A stretch of DNA of 13,016 nucleotides from assembly GCA_031254385.1 (NCBI GenBank), contig JAIRUO010000278.1:1-13016 (forward strand), in the 5' to 3' direction. The DNA is from Treponema sp. Its GTDB lineage: Bacteria > Spirochaetota > Spirochaetia > Treponematales > Breznakiellaceae. Both the position numbers and the translations under genes were made by a program. Positions 1-7,800 of this stretch are shown one piece after another; the first letter of the stretch is position 1; every line of letters starts with the position of its first letter. Under the pieces are notes generated by a model. That model ran no database searches. It was not told the DNA's origin and was given only the letters and a program-made list of their open reading frames with translations.

Positions 1-153
1 GGCGTTGACTGGTAATAATTGATATGTTCCGGCGCAGGATAATTTTACTGTACGCAGTAACAGTAGCCCGCCTTTAGGTGGGCGTGTGCGCCGCGGCCAG
101 TATGTTTTTTCTGCCCCGCTCCCCGCTCCGGCGCTTACCTGCTGATTCATGAC
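1..153. other. Non-coding left edge with a small hairpin and two CCCCGCT heptads
   Basis: No gene can be supported here. GCCCGCC (66-72) and GGTGGGC (77-83) form a short hairpin with a TTTA loop and one G-U pair, but no U-run follows closely enough to call a terminator. At 114-127 there are two exact CCCCGCT heptads, a variant of the CCCCACT-type units found inside the kinase genes downstream. A minus-strand frame with an ATG at 150-148 stays open to the window edge (50 codons), but it has no ribosome binding site and no recognisable protein. Confidence 0.5.
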
Positions 154-467
154 AAATGCATTTACCTTGCTTATACGTAACAGGAAGAGGCAATCCGCCA
201 GAGGGTAGCCGGCGGGTGGCAAATAAATTTGGAGTTCCCCGCCAAAGCAGACCAGCGAAAAAAAGCAGCCCGAAGGGCTGACCTTAATAGGCAGAAAAAG
301 CCTGACCACTTAATTTAGGAATATAATATATTGATTTTAGTATAACTTCCTAAAATTAAGTGGTCAGGGAGGCTGCGGCGGCGGACTCTACAAGCTTATT
401 TGCCGCCCGCCGGCTACCCTCTGGTGGATTGATAGTTCATGTTCATATAAAAAAAATAAATGCATTT
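154..467. repeat. Nested imperfect inverted-repeat element (MITE-like or palindromic interspersed repeat)
   Basis: The outer arms 191-226 and 396-431 are inverted copies matching at 34 of 36 positions. Weaker similarity continues outward with one gap to AAATGCATTT at 154-163 and 458-467. A second inverted repeat lies inside: 301-320 against 348-368, matching apart from one extra A, around a 27-nt AT-rich loop. Between the left arms sits a small perfect hairpin, CAGCCC-GAA-GGGCTG (266-280). No transposase frame is present. AAATGCATTTACC occurs as a direct repeat at 154-166 and 458-470, but AAATGCATTT is itself palindromic, so it cannot be read confidently as a target-site duplication. A degenerate non-autonomous element or a bacterial interspersed palindromic repeat both fit. 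Mobility is inference. Confidence 0.6.
301..368. repeat. Central 20-bp stem-loop of the inverted-repeat element
   Basis: CCTGACCACTTAATTTAGGA at 301-320 is the reverse complement of 348-368 except for one inserted A in the right arm. If transcribed it would form a long hairpin with an AT-rich 27-nt loop. There is no U-tract after the right arm, so it is a poor match to an intrinsic terminator. It could instead be an internal palindrome of the larger element or a processing or attenuation structure ahead of the operon. Confidence 0.6.
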
Positions 468-474
468 ACCCTGG

Positions 475-502
475 TTTACAGGACTCGACAAGGGTTTATG
501 AA
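475..502 (+). promoter_or_regulatory. Candidate sigma-70-like promoter for the receiver-kinase operon
   Basis: TTTACA (475-480) is a 5/6 match to the -35 consensus and TATGAA (497-502) a 4/6 match to the -10, separated by 16 bp. They lie in the AT-rich stretch between the inverted-repeat element and the first gene's ribosome binding site. A TATATAAA sequence (517-524) is another possible -10 but has no good -35 at the right distance. This rests on sequence resemblance only. Confidence 0.25.
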
Positions 503-541
503 AGTTGTAACTTTAATATATAAATGTTTTAACCCAATATA

Positions 542-549
542 AGAAGGGA
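542..549 (+). promoter_or_regulatory. Ribosome binding site of the receiver gene
   Basis: AGAAGGGA lies 7 nt before the ATG at 557 and is a reasonable Shine-Dalgarno sequence. It supports this start for the CheY-like protein. Confidence 0.6.
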
Positions 550-556
550 TAGAATA

Positions 557-916
557 ATGAGTAAAACTGTTTTCGTGGTTGATGACAGCGCCACAAATTT
601 GGCTATGGCGGAAAGAGCGCTGGGCGATGGTTACCGAGTGTTGACATTCTCGTCTGCGGATAAAATGTTTCCAGTTCTACAAAAAGTTATACCCGACCTG
701 ATATTGCTGGATATTGAAATGCCGGGCACGAACGGATTTGAAGCGATGAGGCAGCTAAAAGCAATTGATACACTTTCAAAGATTCCTATTATATTTTTAT
801 CTGCTCTTAACGATGCTGAAAACGAAGCTTATGGCATTGAGCTAGGTGCTGCGGGTTTTATAGCAAAGCCTTTTTCAGAGTCTGAACTGTTGGATAAGAT
901 AAAGCCCTTAATTTAA
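557..916 (+). CDS. Stand-alone CheY-like response regulator receiver protein
   Basis: This 119-residue protein is a single receiver domain with no output domain. All the phosphotransfer residues are visible: the acidic pair D9-D10 (VVDD), the phosphoacceptor D52 in LLDIEMPG, the switch residue S82 in FLSALND, and K104 in IAKPF. Length and motifs fit a complete CheY/Spo0F-type fold. It is the first gene of the apparent operon, 14 nt ahead of the first hybrid kinase. It could take phosphate from a kinase HisKA domain, act as a phosphate sink, or shuttle phosphate to a partner elsewhere. It lacks a DNA-binding or enzymatic domain, so any effect must be through protein-protein contact. The receiver call is secure. 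Its pairing with the neighbouring kinases is inferred from position only. Confidence 0.93.
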   Translation: MSKTVFVVDDSATNLAMAERALGDGYRVLTFSSADKMFPVLQKVIPDLILLDIEMPGTNGFEAMRQLKAIDTLSKIPIIFLSALNDAENEAYGIELGAAGFIAKPFSESELLDKIKPLI

Positions 917-930
917 CTTTTGGATATGAC

Positions 931-3900
931 ATGTACCGGCATGGAGACGCATTTAATTATTCTGACATAAATGGTAATAATTTCAAAAAGGTAGTGCCAT
1001 TGGCACTCTTTGTCATCTTTTTGCTGGCTGCGTTTTCCTCATGTGCTCCCACTTCCCACTCCTCGCTCCCCGAGGCGACACTGTCGCCCCCTCACTCCCC
1101 ATTTGCTTCGTTCCGTGAGGTTCCTGGCATTACGACTGAAGAAATTGCCGCCATAGAAGCGTTGCAACAGTCCGTATTGCAGAAAGAGAACGGGGCTTTT
1201 GTCTACGCAATGACCCTGTCAACCGAAGCGTTCTTAACAGAAAGCGGCGTTGACGGATACACAGCTTTGTTTTGCGAATGGCTGACAGAGCTTTTTGGTA
1301 TACGGTTTCAGCCCGAGCTATATTTATGGGGCGATTTGGTTGAAAAATTAAATGCTGGTGAAATTGATTTTGCAGGCAACATAACGCCCACCGAAGAAAA
1401 CTTGAAGAATTATCACATGACCGACCCTGTTGCCGAGCGGCAGTACAAAACAATTTGGATTGAGGGAAGTCCTGCCCTTGCCCGAAATACGCTAGCGCGT
1501 CGGCTGGTGTTCCTGGAAGGCACCGCCAACGCTGCCAAAGTTGCATCCGTAACGGAGAGCGGTTCTTATGAAGCAATATTTGTCAGTAACTATGATGAAG
1601 TTTACCGTCTCCTTGAAAACGGAGAAGCAGATGCTTTTGTCGGAGACAGTGCAGTGGCGCTGTCCTTTGACATTTACGACAATACGTATGTCGAAGATTT
1701 TTTCCCGTTGATCTTTAGCCCTGTTTCTATGACAACGGCAAAGTCCGCGCTCTTGCCCATTATATCGGTTGTTACAAAGGCGCAACGAAACGGTGCCTTG
1801 CCCTATCTGAGCCATTTATTCAATCTGGGGTACCAGAAATACATGAAGTATAAACTGTTCATGCAGCTTAGCGACAAGGAGCGCGAGTACATTGCAAGCC
1901 ACCCCGTTATACAGGTCGTTGCTAACTACGACAATTTCCCCGTCTGTTTCTATAATACCCGCGAGGGGGGATGGCAGGGAATCTTTTTTGACTTGATAGA
2001 TGAAATAGCGGCGATTACCGGTAGCTCTTTCAAACTTATAAACGAAAATGACGCGGACTGGCCGGTTATCTATGAGTTGGTAAGAAGTGGGGAGGCATCT
2101 TTAATAGCTGATTTGACCTGGACTCAGGAGCGGACTAATTATTTTATCTGGCCGGAATCAGGACCGCTGCCGGATTATCTTGCGCTAGTTTCCAAATCGG
2201 AATACCGCAATATTACAATCAATGAAATTCGGAACACAAAGGTGGGGGTTGCCCGGGGTACTGTCTACGCCTCCAATTTTAGACAATGGTTTCCGGATCA
2301 TCCGAACACAATCGAATATGAAAACATGAACATGGCAATCGCCGCCCTGGAACGCGACGAAGTTGACCTGGTGATGTCCAGCCAGAGAAGGCTTATGTAC
2401 GTAACACATTACCTTGAGCTTCCTGGTTACAAGACAAATATAATTTTTGACCAGCCCCTACAAACCTTATTTGGGGTGAACAAGAACGAAGAGGCTCTGT
2501 GTTCCATTATTGATAAAACGCTCAAGATAATTGATACCGATGGAATATCCGAACGCTGGATGCGCAAGACCTACGATTACCGGGCTAACGTGGCGGAGGC
2601 GCAGTTGCCCTGGCTTATAGGCGCGTGCATTCTGTCATTGGTAGTAGTGGGCCTGATACTGGTTTTGTTTTTCCGGGGCCGCAAAGAGAGAAAACGTCTA
2701 ATAAAAGAAGAAGCTATGGTAATGGCAAGGGAGGCCGATGAGCGGACAAAAATAATGCTTGATTCCACTCCCCTCAGTTGTACCCTTATAGATAGAGACT
2801 ATAAAATTATTGACTGCAACAAAGAGGCAGAAAGGCTGTTCGGCATATCAAGCAAGCAGGAATTTGCCAACAGGTTTTTTGATACTGCCCCTGAGTATCA
2901 ACCGGACGGCCAAAAATCCAGGGACAAAGCTTATTCTTTTTTTAAAAAGACCTTTGAGGAGGGCTATGCCAATGTTGAGTGGCAGCACCTAATCAACGGC
3001 GAATTGGTACCCTGCGAGGTGTTGCTTGTTCGTGTCAAATATTACGATGATTATATTATCGCGGGATACACACGCGACTTGCGCGAGTTAAGAAGCTCAA
3101 TAGCAAAAATGCGCGAAGCCGATGAGCGCGCACAAATCATATTTGGCACCGCTCCGTTTGCCAGTTGTATGTTTGACAAAGACTTTAACATGATTGACTG
3201 CAATCAGGAAATAGTGAATATCTTTGGAATACCGGACAAAGAGTTTTTTAGAACCAGACATGCTGAATTGTATCCAGAATATCAGCCTGATGGAGCATTG
3301 TCCAGCGAGGTTGTAGCTAACAATGTCCGTATAGCGCTTAAAGAAGGCTATCACCATTTTGAATGTATGCACCGGAAACTTTCGGGCGAAGCTCTGCCTG
3401 TCGAAGTGACTTTAGTGCGCGTTAAGTACAAGGGGGATTATGTAATAACATCGTATTTGAGGGACTTAACCGAACAAAAGGCAATGGTACAGCTTGCGAA
3501 ACAGCAGGCAGAAGCCGAAGCCGCTAACCGCGCCAAATCGTCATTCTTGGCCAACATGAGTCACGAAATGCGTACCCCCATGAACGCCATAATCGGGCTT
3601 ACCGACTTGATGCTGGAAGATGATACCGTACCGGCAGATGTCAAAGAGACGCTAATAAAGATAAATACCGCGGGTTCCACGCTGATGGGGCTTATCAACG
3701 ATGTGCTGGATATTTCCAAAGTTGAAGCAGGCAAGGTGGAACTGATACCAGTACAATACGAGTTTGCGAGCTTCCTAAATGACATTATCACCCTTAACAG
3801 TATACGCATTGGGGAGAAGCCCATCACATTCAAACTCGACCTTAACGAGGGTCTTCCCTGTACCCTGTTTGGAGACGACCTCCGCATAAAACAGATATTG

Positions 3901-4758
3901 AATAATCTTTTAAGCAATGCTTTCAAATACACCAGAGAAGGAAGCGTTACGTTAAGCGTGAAGTCCCAGATGGAGGGCATCAACGAAAGCGCAAACTCGG
4001 ATGCCACTCCCCACTCCCCACTCCCCACTCCCCATTCTGTATTGATTACTTTCTGCATCAGCGACACGGGCATTGGCATACGAAAAGAAAACATAGAGAA
4101 AATCTTTTCCGCTTATAATCAGGTAGACACCCGCGCCAACCGTAAGATAGAGGGAACTGGTCTGGGGTTAAGCATAACCAAAACGCTTGTAGAGCTGATG
4201 GACGGGGAAATAACAGTAGAAAGCGAATACGGAAAAGGGACAATAGTCCATGTGCGCATACGCCAGGGTTTTGTCAACAATAAGACTATAGGCAAAGAAA
4301 CAGTGGAAAGTCTGAGCAGCTTCCGCTATTCGGACGATAAGAAGCTGTCATCCAAAAAGCTGGTACGGATGGATTTAAGCAATACCAAGGTGTTGGTGGT
4401 TGATGATTTTCCCATGAACCTTGATGTAGCCGCCGGGATGCTGGGTAAGTACAAGATGCAGGTAGACTGTGTAATGTCTGGAAAGGAGGCGGTTGACCTT
4501 ATCGCCGCCGGGGACCCGGTATACAGCGCCATTTTTATGGATCACATGATGCCAGAGATGGACGGCATAGAAGCGACAAAGCTGATTCGTGCGTTAAACA
4601 CGGATTACACAAAGAATATACCGATTATCGCGTTGACCGCTAACGTGGTCGTAGGGAACGAGCAGATGTTTTTGGACAACGGCTTCGACGCGTTTTTACC
4701 AAAGCCCTTTAACGCGATGAGCCTGGATAAAATAGTCCGGCAATGGGTAGACAAATGA
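931..4758 (+). CDS. BvgS-like hybrid sensor histidine kinase 1 (lipoprotein signal, 2 VFT, TM, 2 PAS, HisKA, HATPase, REC)
   Basis: A 1275-residue membrane sensor kinase. A hydrophobic signal (about 21-36) ends in FSSC, with candidate lipid-anchored Cys38, followed by a Ser/Pro-rich tether (40-60). Two family-3 solute-binding VFT domains follow (about 87-307 and 326-548), then one TM helix (559-581), two related PAS domains (about 602-720 and 731-848), HisKA with H878 in SHEMRTPMN, and HATPase (N992/N996, D1045-T-G-I-G, GTGLGL at 1075-1080). The C-terminal receiver has D1158-D1159, D1204, T1236 and K1258. By analogy with BvgS/EvgS, a periplasmic ligand should control autophosphorylation and transfer to the receiver, but there is no HPt domain. 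VFT1 has N157 where amino-acid binders usually have Arg; VFT2 keeps R401. The ATPase domain carries a heptad-encoded Pro-rich insert (about 1025-1036). The start is the only upstream Met before the signal and has a weak GGA site at 922-924. Confidence 0.93.
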   Translation: MYRHGDAFNYSDINGNNFKKVVPLALFVIFLLAAFSSCAPTSHSSLPEATLSPPHSPFASFREVPGITTEEIAAIEALQQSVLQKENGAFVYAMTLSTEAFLTESGVDGYTALFCEWLTELFGIRFQPELYLWGDLVEKLNAGEIDFAGNITPTEENLKNYHMTDPVAERQYKTIWIEGSPALARNTLARRLVFLEGTANAAKVASVTESGSYEAIFVSNYDEVYRLLENGEADAFVGDSAVALSFDIYDNTYVEDFFPLIFSPVSMTTAKSALLPIISVVTKAQRNGALPYLSHLFNLGYQKYMKYKLFMQLSDKEREYIASHPVIQVVANYDNFPVCFYNTREGGWQGIFFDLIDEIAAITGSSFKLINENDADWPVIYELVRSGEASLIADLTWTQERTNYFIWPESGPLPDYLALVSKSEYRNITINEIRNTKVGVARGTVYASNFRQWFPDHPNTIEYENMNMAIAALERDEVDLVMSSQRRLMYVTHYLELPGYKTNIIFDQPLQTLFGVNKNEEALCSIIDKTLKIIDTDGISERWMRKTYDYRANVAEAQLPWLIGACILSLVVVGLILVLFFRGRKERKRLIKEEAMVMAREADERTKIMLDSTPLSCTLIDRDYKIIDCNKEAERLFGISSKQEFANRFFDTAPEYQPDGQKSRDKAYSFFKKTFEEGYANVEWQHLINGELVPCEVLLVRVKYYDDYIIAGYTRDLRELRSSIAKMREADERAQIIFGTAPFASCMFDKDFNMIDCNQEIVNIFGIPDKEFFRTRHAELYPEYQPDGALSSEVVANNVRIALKEGYHHFECMHRKLSGEALPVEVTLVRVKYKGDYVITSYLRDLTEQKAMVQLAKQQAEAEAANRAKSSFLANMSHEMRTPMNAIIGLTDLMLEDDTVPADVKETLIKINTAGSTLMGLINDVLDISKVEAGKVELIPVQYEFASFLNDIITLNSIRIGEKPITFKLDLNEGLPCTLFGDDLRIKQILNNLLSNAFKYTREGSVTLSVKSQMEGINESANSDATPHSPLPTPHSVLITFCISDTGIGIRKENIEKIFSAYNQVDTRANRKIEGTGLGLSITKTLVELMDGEITVESEYGKGTIVHVRIRQGFVNNKTIGKETVESLSSFRYSDDKKLSSKKLVRMDLSNTKVLVVDDFPMNLDVAAGMLGKYKMQVDCVMSGKEAVDLIAAGDPVYSAIFMDHMMPEMDGIEATKLIRALNTDYTKNIPIIALTANVVVGNEQMFLDNGFDAFLPKPFNAMSLDKIVRQWVDK
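993..1007. repeat. 15-bp perfect palindrome in the signal-peptide region of kinase 1
   Basis: AGTGCCA (993-999) and TGGCACT (1001-1007) are perfect inverted copies around one T. They lie just downstream of the kinase 1 start, within coding sequence. It could be an operator-like site or an RNA hairpin near the translation start. It could also be chance. Confidence 0.3.
1045..1103 (+). repeat. Degenerate CTCCCCA/G heptad tract encoding the post-lipobox tether of kinase 1
   Basis: Imperfect 7-nt units (GCTCCCA, CTTCCCA, CTCCTCG, CTCCCCG, then CTCCCCA near the end) follow directly after the Cys38 codon (1042-1044) and encode a Ser/Pro-rich linker. The tract is interrupted by the perfect palindrome GGCGACA-C-TGTCGCC (1074-1088). 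Counterparts sit at the same place in the other three kinases. Confidence 0.6.
4004..4038 (+). repeat. CCACTCC heptad array inside the kinase 1 ATPase domain
   Basis: Four exact CCACTCC units (4004-4031) are followed by the variant CCATTCT (4032-4038). They encode TPHSPLPTPHS between the N-box helix and the D-T-G-I-G motif of HATPase. The block 3981-4037 is identical over 57 nt to 7450-7506 in kinase 2, although the flanking codons have diverged. Kinase 3 has an unrelated shorter loop at this site. Confidence 0.85.
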
Positions 4759-4771
4759 GGAGTGAGAAATG
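4756..4771 (+). promoter_or_regulatory. Stop / Shine-Dalgarno / start junction, kinase 1 to kinase 2
   Basis: The kinase 1 TGA stop overlaps GAGGAG (4757-4762), which lies 6 nt before the kinase 2 ATG (4769). The 10-nt spacer is the same as the one before kinase 4 and differs at two bases from the one before kinase 3. The spacing suggests coupled translation. Confidence 0.75.
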
Positions 4772-4880
4772 AGCAATGAAAAGGGAAAAATGAAAACTGA
4801 GGAATCAGGAATTATGGATAGGAAGGATTTTTTTGTTTGTTTTCTTTCATTCTTCACTAATCATTTCTCATTTCTCATTT
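4760..4880 (+). promoter_or_regulatory. Potential hairpin sequestering the kinase 2 start codon
   Basis: The start region 4760-4779 can pair antiparallel with 4861-4880 (TTTCTCA repeats in the signal-peptide coding sequence): 17 Watson-Crick pairs, 2 G-U pairs and one C-U mismatch over 20 positions. The loop is about 81 nt. The stem would cover most of the Shine-Dalgarno and the ATG. The pairing is read directly from the sequence; an effect on translation is inference. Confidence 0.45.
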
Positions 4881-7800
4881 GTATTTGTATTTTTATTTTT
4901 TCTTCCTGCGCTCAAATGACCGCCCCTACTCCCCACTCCCCATTCCCCACATTCAGGGATATTCCTGGCGTTACGGCAGAGGAAATCGCTGCCATAGAAG
5001 CATTGCAACAAACTGTACTGCAAAAGCAAAGTCATTCCCTTATATTCGGGACGCCCTTAAACACAGAAGCGTTCATTGACGTTGGCGGTAAATTCGGAGG
5101 CTATATCGCCCTGTACTGCGATTGGCTCTCCGAGCTGTTCGGTATACAGATTACGCCTGAGATTTTTTTTTTGTGCGATATGCTTGATAAATTGAATTCC
5201 AGGGATCTTGATTTTGGCATAGTGAGGGGCAGAGAGGAACTTCGGAATGAGTATTTCGTAACCGATTCCATTGGCCAACGCATGATAATAATGATGCGGG
5301 TTAAAGGCAGCGAGGATCTCCTTAAAATTAGCACGAGCCGCCTGCCGCGTTACGCCTTTATACAAGCATCAAGCACCTACGATATGGTTTCCGATGCGCT
5401 GGCAAGCGACAGCTACGAAGCCGTCTTTGTCGCTAATTATCAGGCCGGTTACGATATGCTTAAAAATGGGGAGGCCGATGCCCTTATAGAAGCCAATATC
5501 ATTGAGGGTGCCTTTTTAAATTATGACGACGCGTATCCCGAAACATTCCTGCCCCTGCTTTTCAATCCTATAGTCATGATAACAGCCAATGAGGAGCTTG
5601 AACCCATCATTTCGGTTGTAACAAAGGCGTTGCAAAACGGCGCTATGCCCTATCTGATCCGTTTATACGAAGATGGATACCGGGATTATCAGAAACATAA
5701 AATGTCCACGCAGCTCAGCGACAAGGAACGGGAATACATTGCCAGCCACCCAGTTGTGCCATTCGTGGCAAACTACGACAATTATCCCGTCTGTTTCTAT
5801 AACACCCGCGAGGGGGAATGGCAGGGAATGTTTTTTGACCTGATTGATGAAGTAACAAATATCACCGGTCTTTCTTTTAATATTATTAACAAAAGTAACG
5901 ATGACTGGTCAATTATTTATGAAATGGTAAAAAGCGGGGAAGCGTCTTTAGCCGCCGAAATGGTCAGGGCTCCGGAACGGGAAGCTTATTTTATATGGCC
6001 GGAGACGGGAATGCCGCCCGATTATTTTGCGCTTATTTCCAAGTCGGATTATCGAAATCTAACTATCAATGAAATTATGGATGCAAAGGTAGGGCTGGCC
6101 CAGAATACGGTCTATGCCAGCACCTTCAAATACTGGTTCCCGAATCATACGAAGACCGTTGAGTATGAAAATATGGATAAGGCCGTCTCCGCATTGCAGC
6201 GTGGCGAAGTTGACCTGGTAATGTCCACCCAAAGAAGGCTTATGTATGTGACGCATTTCCTTGAGCTTCCCGGCTACAAGACAAACATGATCTTTGACCA
6301 GCCCTTACAAAGCTTATCCGGGGTAAATAAAAACGAAGAGCTATTGTGTTCTATTATTGATAAAGCGCTCAAGGTAATTGACACCAGTGGAATCTCCGAC
6401 CGCTGGATGCGCAGGACCTACGATTACCGTGCGATAGTGGCGGAGGCGCGGCTGCCCTGGTTTATCGGGGCGAGCGTCCTGTCTTTGGCCGTACTGGGTC
6501 TGATACTGATCATGTTCTTCAGAAACCGCAACGAAGGAAAACGGCTCGCGAAACTGGTGACAGAAAAGACATCTACTCTTACGGCGATCCTTGACGCCAC
6601 ACCGGATTTAATATTCTGCAAAGATTTAAATTCGTGTTTTACGGAATGTAACAAAGCCACAGAAAAACATTTTAAACGTCCCAAGTCCGATATCATCGGC
6701 AAAGACAACTCGCAAGCTTTAAGCGCGCCCTCTGAATTGGCGGCTCAGTATACAGCTGATGACAAAAGAACCATTGACGAAAAACAGGTGTTTGCTTTTG
6801 AAGAATACATACCGTCCCCCGGCGGAGAACTGATGCTTTTCGAGATAATAAAAACACCCCTTATTCAGGACGGCGAAGTAACAGGGCTTGTGGCCATGGC
6901 ACGTGATATTACCAAGCGCAAGGCTGCGGAAGACGAAGCGAAGAGGGCTTCCTCCGAGGCGATGAAGGCTTATGCAGAAGCTGAGGTCGCCTCAGAAGCG
7001 AAAAGCCGCTTTATCGCAAACATGAGCCACGAAATGCGTACCCCGATGAATGTCATCGTAGGGCTTACTGACTTGATGTTAGAGGAAGAGGGCGTTCCGG
7101 GCAAGGCCAAAGAGATGCTGAAAAATATAAACACCGCTGGCAATACCCTTATGGGGCTTATCAATGACGTGCTTGATATTTCCAAGATTGAGGCGGGCAA
7201 GATGGAATTAAAGCCGGTGCAATACGATGTGGCAAGCCTCTTAAATGATATTATTACGCTCAATGTGATACGCATCGGAGAAAAGCCCATCGTATTCAAG
7301 CTCGACCTTAACGAAGACGTTCTGCCCCGCACTCTATTGGGCGATGATTTGCGCATAAAACAAATATTGAATAACCTTTTAAGCAATGCCTTCAAATACA
7401 CAAAGGAGGGAACTGTTTCTTTACGCATAGAGTGCCAGATTGAGGGCACCAACGAAAGCGCAAACTCGGATGCCACTCCCCACTCCCCACTCCCCACTCC
7501 CCATTCCCTATCCGTATGGGTTACTTTATGCGTTAGCGACACTGGCATAGGCATACGCAAAGAAGACATGGCAAAGCTCTTTAGCGATTACAATCAGGTT
7601 GATACCCGTGCCAATCGGGAAATCGAAGGTACGGGACTGGGGCTTAATATTACAAAAAAGTTTGTTGATCTGATGGACGGAGAAATAACGGTTGAAAGCG
7701 AGTACGGCAAAGGGACATCCTTCCTTGTGCGTATACGCCAGGGCTTTGTTACCGATGCGCTCATAGGCAAAGAAACCGTGGAGAGTCTGCGTAGTTTTTG

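Noticed and set aside
1..150. Minus-strand frame with ATG at 150-148 open to the window edge
   Set aside because: Fifty codons with no ribosome binding site, low-complexity residues from the CCCCGCT heptads and no family resemblance. It could be the start of a divergent gene only if it continues outside the window, which cannot be seen.
266..280. CAGCCC-GAA-GGGCTG hairpin as an intrinsic terminator
   Set aside because: It is followed by ACCTTAAT rather than a U-run, and it lies within the inverted-repeat element with no upstream gene to end.
360..542. Small plus-strand open frame of 60 codons starting at GTG
   Set aside because: It begins inside the right arm of the central palindrome, runs across the outer inverted-repeat arm, has no Shine-Dalgarno and no recognisable composition. 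It is best explained as open by chance.
991..1016. Possible sigma-54 site from TGGCACT near 1001
   Set aside because: The downstream GC element does not fit the consensus at the right spacing, and the site lies inside the kinase 1 coding sequence.
4004..4038. CRISPR-like or ordinary minisatellite array
   Set aside because: Units are only 7 nt with no spacers, so this is not CRISPR. It is a short tandem heptad repeat within a coding frame.
3561..4094. Minus-strand frame opposite the kinase 1 HisKA/HATPase region, with a WGVGSGEWGV-like stretch
   Set aside because: It lies wholly inside a well-supported kinase gene. The glycine-rich stretch is the reverse reading of the CCACTCC heptads. A similar shadow occurs at 6970-7569.
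4758..4768. Frameshift or broken fusion between kinases 1 and 2 into one larger protein
   Set aside because: The stop is followed by a strong Shine-Dalgarno and a new start with its own signal peptide, and the same junction occurs three times. These are separate genes.
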